A stretch of DNA of 64,000 nt from positions 1 through 64,000 of the forward strand of contig CAYTNV010000017.1 of assembly GCA_964439395.1 (NCBI GenBank), read 5' to 3'. Under the pieces are notes generated by a model. It saw only the letters and a list, made by a program, of their open reading frames with translations. It did not search any database and was not told where the DNA came from. The translations under genes were made by a program, and so were the position numbers. Shown one piece after another: positions 53,680 to 60,757 of the stretch (its first letter is position 1; each line of letters begins with the position of its first letter). This DNA is from JAUUSJ01 sp964439395. Its GTDB lineage: Bacteria > Bacillota > Clostridia > Lachnospirales > Lachnospiraceae.

Positions 53680-54387
53680 TCATTTTATTTCTCTTAACAT
53701 TCTTCTATACTGTAATCTTCTATTTCCAATCGACCTATGTAACTGTTGCTTTGAACCTACAAATCGCCTTCCTTCTATTTTCAGAAGCTTCAATGTAGAT
53801 GGATAATGTTTCCAAACTGCATGTACAGCTCTATAACTTTTCTCTACTCCAATTCCTCCCATATGAGTAAATACTGCATTGATACGTGTAGGAATCGCTA
53901 TCATTGTTTTTCGATCCCCACATTCATGCCAAGTAAGCTCTCTATCGCTCATCCTCTTTTGTACTTCTCTTACAGTAACTTTTCTCCCATATTTTTGACT
54001 CAAAATCTTTGCCGCATAAGAATTAGCGAAAGCATAAGATTTTCCTCGACTAATTGGCATATTCTCAAGCTTTATAACTCCAATTTCTTTGTCCGCAAAT
54101 GGATAAAAATCAGGCTCATTATGGCTATATATTATCGTATTCACTCCGTAATTTGCGTCCATCCATTGCTTTAACTTCGCCCCGTTACAAGAAAATTCTT
54201 TTCCATTTTTTCTCCACTTAACCTGAATATTATCATCTAATATAAAAGCAGAATTTCCTACTCTAACTTCATCAGCCCATTTTCCTTTTTTAGTTGGAAG
54301 CGGAAAAGCTATTACATTTTGGTTTATAAAATCTTTTATCCGATTCAAAGAATTTTCCTCTCCCACTTTAAGACTTCTCTCTCCCAA
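53680..54387 (-). CDS. HNH/His-Me-finger nuclease-like effector
   Basis: A 235-residue protein with a C-terminal nuclease-like motif: RELTWHECGDRKTMIAIPTR followed by THMGGIG. The Trp-His-Glu, Thr-Met, Ile-Pro and His-Gly-Gly pattern resembles WHH/colicin-DNase type toxins. Two TTG starts are possible (54387 with AGGGA upstream, 54348 with GGAGAGG upstream). The frame is open to the upstream gene's stop codon in the -1 phase, so it may also be read as an extension of the helical protein at 54399 (see frameshift site). No obvious immunity gene follows. Effector status is inferred from context and motif. Confidence 0.65.
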   Translation of the reverse strand: MGERSLKVGEENSLNRIKDFINQNVIAFPLPTKKGKWADEVRVGNSAFILDDNIQVKWRKNGKEFSCNGAKLKQWMDANYGVNTIIYSHNEPDFYPFADKEIGVIKLENMPISRGKSYAFANSYAAKILSQKYGRKVTVREVQKRMSDRELTWHECGDRKTMIAIPTRINAVFTHMGGIGVEKSYRAVHAVWKHYPSTLKLLKIEGRRFVGSKQQLHRSIGNRRLQYRRMLREIK

Positions 54388-54398
54388 AGCAGGATTCC

Positions 54399-54695
54399 CT
54401 AATTTCCCGATACATTAGATGATATATAAGATTCAATACTACTTGCTGTACTTTCTAATTTTATTGGTAATTCCTGGACTGCATCCGCTGCTGACCTTTG
54501 CGCACTTTTTACGTACTCTAAAATCTCCAAAAACTGTCCACCGTGAACTCCTACATCTTCTGAGACAGAATTATACACATTCATTAATTTTTCTGTACTT
54601 TGTTCTATATTTTGAACAGCAACAGGAATCGCCTGTGCAAATTCTCTTAATGCTGACACTCCTTCAGCGCAATAATATAAATTAATCCCCGACAT
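54399..54695 (-). CDS. Small helical protein with possible frameshift extension
   Basis: A 98-residue helical protein starting at ATG 54695 (AAAGGAG upstream). It is a paralogue of the one at 53344. Its last codons contain G-GGA-AAT followed by TAG. A -1 slip there would add LGNPALGERSLKVGEEN and the whole nuclease, giving about 338 residues: an N-terminal helical domain with a C-terminal toxin, the usual layout of WXG/LXG polymorphic toxins. Without the slip it could act as a free partner protein. Confidence 0.65.
   Translation of the reverse strand: MSGINLYYCAEGVSALREFAQAIPVAVQNIEQSTEKLMNVYNSVSEDVGVHGGQFLEILEYVKSAQRSAADAVQELPIKLESTASSIESYISSNVSGN
54402..54408 (-). other. Candidate -1 ribosomal frameshift site (GGGAAAT)
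   Basis: On the minus strand, G GGA AAT TAG fits the X XXY YYZ slippery rule exactly (X=G, Y=A) in the zero frame of the helical protein gene, and the stop comes immediately after. The -1 frame is then open through the nuclease gene. I see no strong downstream hairpin, so a past frameshift mutation is the alternative. Confidence 0.45.
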
Positions 54696-54781
54696 TCTTT
54701 TTCTCCTTTCAACGAAATCTACTTTCATAAATAATACTGAGAAGTATTTTGTAGTATATTTATAACCAAATATTTTTTATC

Positions 54782-55057
54782 CTACCTTATACTATTATAT
54801 ACATCCATTGCTCTTTGATAATCTTTTCTCAAAGCTACAGCTGCCTCTGAAGCAGTCTGTGATGCTCTTTGTAATTGATTTAGAGCTTCTCCTAATTGCT
54901 GTAAATACTTTTGTACAACTGCGTCATTTCCCATTGCCTCACTACAAACATTCCCCGCCTGCACTAAAACTTGTGCATTTGTCTGCAATTCTCCCTGATA
55001 TGCATCTACTGCATTAATCAACGTCAATAAAGCATCCGTATTTAAAGTTTGTCCCAT
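54782..55057 (-). CDS. ESAT-6-sized helical protein
   Basis: A 91-residue all-helical protein: two long helices around a turn near AMGNDAVV, at the place where WXG100 proteins have Trp-x-Gly. It ends YQRAMDVYNSIR. Size, helical hairpin form and position directly after an FtsK/SpoIIIE-type ATPase gene suggest a WXG100-like secreted partner, but the WXG motif itself is absent. AAGGA precedes the ATG. Confidence 0.6.
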   Translation of the reverse strand: MGQTLNTDALLTLINAVDAYQGELQTNAQVLVQAGNVCSEAMGNDAVVQKYLQQLGEALNQLQRASQTASEAAVALRKDYQRAMDVYNSIR

Positions 55058-55099
55058 ATTTTTTCCTTCTTTCTTTTATTTATTGTCAATAGTTTTCTT

Positions 55100-58000
55100 T
55101 TATTGTAAATAGTCCTCCTCTTCTTGAGATAGATAAGCATTTCCATCGGAATCCATTTCCCATCCATCCCAAGTTAAACCATTATGCAAATATGGTCGAA
55201 AAGATAAACCATTTAAACCGTTTGTATAACGAAAGACATGTGAATCTAAATCTGCTACAATCGTTCCCTCTGCCGATCCAAGTAACATCATTACATCTGA
55301 TTTTGGACTTTGAAAAAAGATATTATGCTTAAATAACTTATCATCTATTCTTGTCTGATTAAACTCGCTCACTGTATTAAAAACTAAAATGAAGTGATAT
55401 CCAAGTCTAGGACCTTGCGTCAATATAAATTTAAGGTCATCTCTCGCATCATATATGAGAGAATCACCATTTTTCTCTTCCTCCTCTTGAGTAGAGTTAA
55501 GAATTTTACCTATTCTCGGAATCGTATTCTCCTCTCCTTCTTTTCTCTCGATTCCAAATGTACCTGAGAACTGAAATACATTACTAGAATTTACACTATT
55601 ACTGCTTTTATTCTTACTAACTTGTCCATCTAAATAGTTCATATCCATCAATAATGTCTCAAAACCTAATAGAACAAAAAACTTTTTCCTCTCTTCCTTG
55701 TTCTCAATTGCCTTTTTCACAGTTTTAATTCTTTCACATATTTCTTCTAAATCTCTTTTTATCCCTGTGATTTTTTGTTTTATCGGCCTTAACTGAGATA
55801 AAATAGAATTTTTCCTTGAACTCCAAATCTCTATTCCATGTCTTTGCATTCTTAGTGACTCTGTAATACTCATTAAAATCGATGCAACAATCACTTTTTC
55901 CTTTTGGGAAGCTACCATCAAGATATTTTCACAAAATCCATCTACAATTTCTATCGGATAAAGTGGCACCATACGGCGTGGCTCTCCGATAAATAAAATT
56001 GTCTCGTCATCATCTACCGATTTTTCTTTCATGTATTTTTCTATCATTCCTCTTTTTTGCAAAAATGAGGTATAATTCATGCCATCAATAACCATTGGTT
56101 TCTTACTAATATAAGTTAAGGGATCATTTGCATCGTATTTCTTAGTTGGGCTAAGATATTTCCTTACAGAATCTATCATTTCCTTCTGTTTCTTATAATC
56201 ATCAGACATATATAATACCTTTGATAAAACTAAATGATTTCCCCTTTGATCCATCGGCACTCGAACTAATGCATGATACTTTTCAATTTGCTCCATCATG
56301 AACCTATCATTATCGCTTGCTGATTTTAAATCCAATGTATCTTTTATCTCTAAAACCTCCGTCTTCATTGCAATTCTTTGCTGAATCTGTTTTTTAGAAA
56401 AATCATTTAGTCCTCTCGTTCCACTCGTAAATCCCTGGCTTGCAAAAATAAAACGCATTCCAAGAGCTGCTCCCTTTGCCAAAAGAGTCTGCATCTTTAT
56501 AACATAATTCTCTTTTGCACCGATGGAATCTGCCATAATCTCTGACATAACAGAAAACTCATCAATAATGACAAAAATTTCTGGCATATATTTTTCTGGT
56601 GGAACATCACTAAGTTTCTCCCATCTTCCCTTAAACATATTTTGTCGTTTTGTCAAAATTTCTGTCAGACGATCAATGATATCATACACAAGCTCTGGAG
56701 ACTCGTCTAAAATAATATAACGAACATGTGGTGGCATATGTTTAATATATCGGCTAAACTCTGTCATTTTAAAATCAATCAGCCATATCTCTACATCATC
56801 TGGATGTGTACTCTCAATGATTCCTGTGAGCAATGTATGCAATAACGTGGATTTACCCGAACGAGATGCTCCACAGATAAAAGAAGCAAAATTTGTATTT
56901 TCAAAATCTATATTCAATATCGTTCCATCTGCTTTTATTCCATATGGAATATTAACCAAATTTCTTACACCTTTTTGATACTTTGGCCGCAGTGGAATCC
57001 CAATTCTTTTTTCATAATCATTGCTTGTATCAACCTTTTTTTGATTTTCAATATATTTTTTTATAATCTCTTTTGGTAAACTATTGGGAACAGAATACCA
57101 TTTAAATGGCAAAGTCTTCCCTTCTTTTCCTACCTCTATAAAGAACCCATCTTTATTACAGTTGATGTTTGTTCCCTCCATCTTTATAAAGTTTAATATT
57201 TTAGAATCACTTGAATTTTCATCCGAATTATTATGTGTCAAAATAATTGTCACTCTATAATTTTTTGCAATAGCACAAAGCTGTCGAATTTTAGCAACAA
57301 CATCATTACTATAACCGCTAGGAAAATTATGGAAAATTAAAATTCTCCTTTTTTTATGATTTTTCCCAGTAGTAACTGTCTGCATTTCTTCCGTATTGAT
57401 ATCATCTAAAATTCGCTCCATTTTTTTCCCTATCTCTTCTGCCGAGAGGGGCACAGGATCAAGGAAAGAATTTTCTCCAATTGCAAGCGGTGCCAGACAT
57501 CCCAATGAACTATTATTATAACGAATCGGATCCATAAGACAAATTTGGTCAAATACTTCTCCGCAATATCTCGCTATATTCAATAATAAATTCTGAATTC
57601 CCGCCAAAATCTCACTCTCTGTCTCATTAAGATACTCGGCAGTCACAACACTTCCCGCAGCAACACTTACTCCCACTGGATATCCTAATGTTCTTGTTTT
57701 CGCATCAAAAGTCTCCTGTGATACTTTTATCATTTTGGAGCATAAACTCTTTGGAACAGGAAGAACTCTACGCAATGTACCTACTGTAAGCTTTTCTGGA
57801 TACTTTAAATTGCTTTGTATTTTCTCTCCCGTACAAAATCTTTTCTTATCCTCTATCAATAGCTGGATTAATTTTTTAAACTCTACAGAATCCATATATT
57901 TATCCAGTTCTCTTAAAACTCCATCTCGCTCTCGCTTTAAATTTTTCTCTGTATTCTGGCTATCTTCCTTAGCCTTTTTCTTTTTTACCTCACACTCCTT

Positions 58001-58378
58001 CCTTAGTTTGTCATCATTTCTTTTAATATAATTAAGCTGTGCTGAGGCTTCTTCATATAGAGAACTTGCATAAGAATCATTTTTCTCCATAATCTGCACA
58101 CTTAATATGTTTAATTTTTCTTTGTCATAAGGTTTCTCTGTCCGAACTGGTGATGTCCTATCCATATTCATTTCTGCAACTTTTATAAAAGCATTTAGTT
58201 CTTCCCGTCTTTCCTCATTGACTTTTAAACTCTCTTCCAATGACCTGTCTAAATCTTCACATTTTCGTTCATACATCTCGGAAAGAGAGTCTTTTTTTTT
58301 CTTTAACTGTCTTATTGCTATGTGTTCACTTGTAAACAATTCAGAAACTTTCTTCCAATATACATCCATTAATCTCAT
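55100..58378 (-). CDS. Large FtsK/SpoIIIE-type ATPase with N-terminal coiled coil
   Basis: A 1,092-residue ATPase. Residues 1-180 are coiled coil. A degenerate ATPase-like module follows (about 190-440). The central module is an active FtsK-HerA ATPase: FICGASRSGKSTLL (Walker A, about 501-508), PEIFVIIDEFS (Walker B, about 600) and FIFASQGFTSG. A third, degenerate module ends the protein (NILMVASQKEKVIVAS). Multi-module FtsK ATPases without DNA-binding gamma domains are the motors of type VII secretion (EssC/EccC). No FHA or TM segment is seen, unlike EssC; the partner at 58397 may supply the membrane anchor. Confidence 0.85.
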   Translation of the reverse strand: MRLMDVYWKKVSELFTSEHIAIRQLKKKKDSLSEMYERKCEDLDRSLEESLKVNEERREELNAFIKVAEMNMDRTSPVRTEKPYDKEKLNILSVQIMEKNDSYASSLYEEASAQLNYIKRNDDKLRKECEVKKKKAKEDSQNTEKNLKRERDGVLRELDKYMDSVEFKKLIQLLIEDKKRFCTGEKIQSNLKYPEKLTVGTLRRVLPVPKSLCSKMIKVSQETFDAKTRTLGYPVGVSVAAGSVVTAEYLNETESEILAGIQNLLLNIARYCGEVFDQICLMDPIRYNNSSLGCLAPLAIGENSFLDPVPLSAEEIGKKMERILDDINTEEMQTVTTGKNHKKRRILIFHNFPSGYSNDVVAKIRQLCAIAKNYRVTIILTHNNSDENSSDSKILNFIKMEGTNINCNKDGFFIEVGKEGKTLPFKWYSVPNSLPKEIIKKYIENQKKVDTSNDYEKRIGIPLRPKYQKGVRNLVNIPYGIKADGTILNIDFENTNFASFICGASRSGKSTLLHTLLTGIIESTHPDDVEIWLIDFKMTEFSRYIKHMPPHVRYIILDESPELVYDIIDRLTEILTKRQNMFKGRWEKLSDVPPEKYMPEIFVIIDEFSVMSEIMADSIGAKENYVIKMQTLLAKGAALGMRFIFASQGFTSGTRGLNDFSKKQIQQRIAMKTEVLEIKDTLDLKSASDNDRFMMEQIEKYHALVRVPMDQRGNHLVLSKVLYMSDDYKKQKEMIDSVRKYLSPTKKYDANDPLTYISKKPMVIDGMNYTSFLQKRGMIEKYMKEKSVDDDETILFIGEPRRMVPLYPIEIVDGFCENILMVASQKEKVIVASILMSITESLRMQRHGIEIWSSRKNSILSQLRPIKQKITGIKRDLEEICERIKTVKKAIENKEERKKFFVLLGFETLLMDMNYLDGQVSKNKSSNSVNSSNVFQFSGTFGIERKEGEENTIPRIGKILNSTQEEEEKNGDSLIYDARDDLKFILTQGPRLGYHFILVFNTVSEFNQTRIDDKLFKHNIFFQSPKSDVMMLLGSAEGTIVADLDSHVFRYTNGLNGLSFRPYLHNGLTWDGWEMDSDGNAYLSQEEEDYLQ

Positions 58379-58396
58379 TGATATAGTTCCTTTCTT

Positions 58397-59272
58397 TTAT
58401 TTTGTCCAGCTAGTTACATCAACATATTTTCCATTCGGAGCTGTATACAACATCTGAACTTCTGGATATTGCTCTGTATATCGAACCTTAATCTTTACTT
58501 CTGGCTTTGTTCCAGATAGATCTTTTGGAAATTTCATTGTTATATTTAATCGAATCGCATTCGATATTGCTCTCGCCAATGCCGTCTGTTCTAAAGGAGT
58601 TTCTAAATTTTTACATCTATGTATATTGAAATCATATTCTCCCTGATTACATGTTATTTTATTGGTATACACCTTAATTCCATACGGAACTTCAATTGTC
58701 TTAATATGAGATCTCCTATCTTCTGCCACAATTCTCTTACTATACCCTTCTGTCATCCATGAAATTACATCCTGTGCTAATTTACTATTCGCATAGCTGA
58801 CACTCAATTTCTTGACCTGCTCATCAAATTCTTTCTTGTACTGATTAATCTGCTGCATCACTGTCTGTTCAATCTGTTTTTTCTTATTCTCCAAATTAGC
58901 GTTTTCTTGAGCTATCAATGCATTACAATCATGTATCATTTGACTTTCTGCATTCATTTCCAGCGATTTACCCAATCTATATCCCAAAAAACAGCAGCCT
59001 CCCCATATAAGCAGTGATACTATTAATGTACCAAAAACATTTTCTCCATCTCTCATTACCAGTGTATAACCATGACATGCAAAGTATCCTATAACAGCTC
59101 CCACAATAACAAATTTATCAATCTTAGAGTCTATTGCAACTGATGCTTCCTTTATTTGATTCTCTAAACTATATATCCGATTTTGAGCTTTTAATTCCTC
59201 TTTACGTTTTTGTTGTCCCATATCTTCTAGTCTTAATTGTTTATACTGTTCTGGAAACATATTTAAATTCAT
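58397..59272 (-). CDS. Coiled-coil protein with two TM helices
   Basis: A 291-residue protein. An N-terminal coiled coil (QQKRKEELKAQNRIYSLENQ) precedes two TM helices near 53-70 (FVIVGAVIGYFACHGYTLV) and 82-102 (TLIVSLLIWGGCCFLGYRL), a second coiled coil (about 125-165), and a soluble C-terminal domain (IEVPYGIKVYTNKITCNQGE). I do not recognise the family. Its ATG overlaps the Lgt-like stop codon (ATGA), and the ATPase gene follows 18 bp later. It is a good candidate membrane component for the ATPase. Confidence 0.7.
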   Translation of the reverse strand: MNLNMFPEQYKQLRLEDMGQQKRKEELKAQNRIYSLENQIKEASVAIDSKIDKFVIVGAVIGYFACHGYTLVMRDGENVFGTLIVSLLIWGGCCFLGYRLGKSLEMNAESQMIHDCNALIAQENANLENKKKQIEQTVMQQINQYKKEFDEQVKKLSVSYANSKLAQDVISWMTEGYSKRIVAEDRRSHIKTIEVPYGIKVYTNKITCNQGEYDFNIHRCKNLETPLEQTALARAISNAIRLNITMKFPKDLSGTKPEVKIKVRYTEQYPEVQMLYTAPNGKYVDVTSWTK

Positions 59273-60051
59273 ATTTTTCTCCTCTCTTTCTTCTCTCTTA
59301 GCATATCATTTTGTATATTTTTATTTTTTCTGCAATTATTTATAGCAACTATCATCCCTCCAAAAAACATCACTATACTTATTATCTGTGAAGTTGAAAA
59401 ACTTCCCCATATCCCTCTTATCTCATCTCCTCTAAAAAATTCGATGATAAATCGAAAACTAGAATACAATATCATATAGGTTGCCGTATAAAATCCAAGT
59501 TGTCTCGTCTTGCAAACTAACCAAAAAAATAAAAATATAATAAGACAAAAGGCTGACTCAAAAAACCAAGTCGGGAACACTCTCACTCTCACACCATCTA
59601 CAATATATAGCACTGAAATCCCACTCTCTTGAATCTTTCCATAACAACATCCATTTAAATAACATCCAATTCTTCCTATTGCCTGTCCCAATGGCAGTAT
59701 GCTAAAAAAAACATCTGTCATCTCTAAAAATATTCTTTTTTGACGTTTACAATATACATACAGCCCTATGGTTCCTCCTATACATCCCCCGTAAAACACA
59801 AATCCTCCTATGAGAAGATTACATATAAAAGGATATATCGTTTTTTCTATTGCTCCTATGGCATATAGAAATTTTCCTCCCACTAGGGCAAATACAACAG
59901 AAAATGTAAGAGCATGCATAGAATCATAAAAATATATGGTCTTATATTTATTGGATTGGAGATAGAAAAATACACATCCAAAAAAATCACAAAAAAGAAT
60001 GAGCTGGAATATATATATGCGACCTCCTAATATACTAATATATGGATACAC
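59269..60051 (-). CDS. Prolipoprotein diacylglyceryl transferase-like membrane protein
   Basis: A 260-residue polytopic protein of the Lgt family, which transfers diacylglycerol to lipobox cysteines. Seven or so TM helices are seen, with the Lgt signature as GRIGCYLNGCCYG and the later RFIIEFFRGDEIR. The GRIGC..GCCYG variant is a Firmicute subgroup. It starts at GTG. It is likely the first gene of the operon; none of the visible neighbouring proteins has a lipobox, so its substrate is unclear, and it may be a paralogue beside a housekeeping lgt elsewhere. Confidence 0.82.
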   Translation of the reverse strand: MYPYISILGGRIYIFQLILFCDFFGCVFFYLQSNKYKTIYFYDSMHALTFSVVFALVGGKFLYAIGAIEKTIYPFICNLLIGGFVFYGGCIGGTIGLYVYCKRQKRIFLEMTDVFFSILPLGQAIGRIGCYLNGCCYGKIQESGISVLYIVDGVRVRVFPTWFFESAFCLIIFLFFWLVCKTRQLGFYTATYMILYSSFRFIIEFFRGDEIRGIWGSFSTSQIISIVMFFGGMIVAINNCRKNKNIQNDMLREKKERRKI

Positions 60052-60107
60052 TTTCCCTCTTTCTCACTTTCTAAATCTAAAATTCTCAAAACACCAAAAC
60101 AAAAGAA

Positions 60108-60139
60108 CCTTCCAAAAATATCAATCAATTTTTGGAAGG
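60108..60139 (-). terminator. Hairpin in the secretion-operon leader
   Basis: CCTTCCAAAAAT pairs with ATTTTTGGAAGG; TTCTTTTGTTTT follows on the minus strand. It lies about 57 bp upstream of the Lgt-like gene, so it may terminate upstream transcripts or attenuate the operon. Confidence 0.55.
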
Positions 60140-60203
60140 ATTCTCAAATTCTCTCTTCAATTTTCTTCTAGATTTTATCGTTTTTCGTCGCTAATTTCAA
60201 TAT

Positions 60204-60237
60204 AAATGTAATAATTGATGAGTAAAATGTAATAATT
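60204..60237. repeat. Two AAATGTAATAATT direct repeats, 21-bp period
   Basis: Identical 13-bp units start at 60204 and 60225, two helical turns apart, which suits a dimeric or paired regulator. A TGTAATAATT copy also occurs at 63679-63688, 52 bp upstream of the gene at 62407-63627. Confidence 0.5.
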
Positions 60238-60321
60238 AGCGATTTTGAGATAGAAAATATCTCTAATACATCATTCCTATCTATATTCCTAATATTATTA
60301 TACTTGCCATTATACTAATGC

Positions 60322-60408
60322 TCAAAATTTCCCCTTTATTAAATTCGTTCTCGTCACTTCGGCTGCTTTATTCCTATTGTTGCCCAGCGAGCGTAGCCAC
60401 CACCAAGA
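60322..60408 (-). pseudogene. DUF6273 C-terminal remnant
   Basis: The minus strand encodes SWWWLRSLGNNRNKAAEV and then NLIKGKF before a TGA at 60322. This is the WWWLRSPG region of DUF6273, as in the intact proteins on both sides of the operon. The final VRPALW strand is missing. Confidence 0.65.
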
Positions 60409-60618
60409 ACACGTCCATATAGCCAATTCCCCAAATAAAGTCTTCTAGTATATTACATCATATGTTAAGACATAAATCGCTTTTTATCACTCATCATCCA
60501 TGCCCCTAATAATTTTTGACATTCTGTTCTTTGCTTTGCTATCTGCTCATATGCTTTTGTTATAATTGTCAATTCACTTTCTTTTTTTCTTTACATTCTT
60601 TTTTTCCAATGCACTCGA

Positions 60619-60751
60619 GTCCTGCTTCGCAGGACCCCAGATTGCCGCCCTTCTGTTTCTTTTCCATCCCACAAAAAACTTCTTCTGCCGAAAGGATGTG
60701 GGAAGATGGCAAGTGCAAAGCACTTGCGAGAAAGTCAGCATACGCTGACTT
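60619..60751. repeat. Three short perfect hairpins
   Basis: GTCCTGC-TTC-GCAGGAC (60619-60635), GCAAGTGC-AAA-GCACTTGC (60709-60727) and AAGTCAGC-ATAC-GCTGACTT (60732-60751). The last two lie just 3' of the gene ending at 60758 and may form its terminator or 3' stabiliser. The AGC-loop-GCT centre recurs at 18779 and 34054. Confidence 0.5.
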
Positions 60752-60757
60752 AAAGAT

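Larger units (their letters stand above)
60052..60757. other. 706-bp region upstream of the secretion operon
   Basis: It holds a strong hairpin (60108-60139), two direct repeats 21 bp apart (60204-60237), a DUF6273 gene remnant (60322-60408) and three perfect short hairpins (60619-60751). No intact gene is seen. The operon promoter probably lies between about 60140 and 60300. Confidence 0.6.

Noticed and set aside
54808..55017. Plus-strand frame opposite the ESAT-6-sized gene
   Set aside because: It is a shadow of the minus-strand gene, which has a ribosome site and fits the operon.
44060..60051. Tellurite-resistance (Ter) operon
   Set aside because: Only the kinase, vWA and PP2C triad is present; no TerC, TerD or TerZ family genes are seen.
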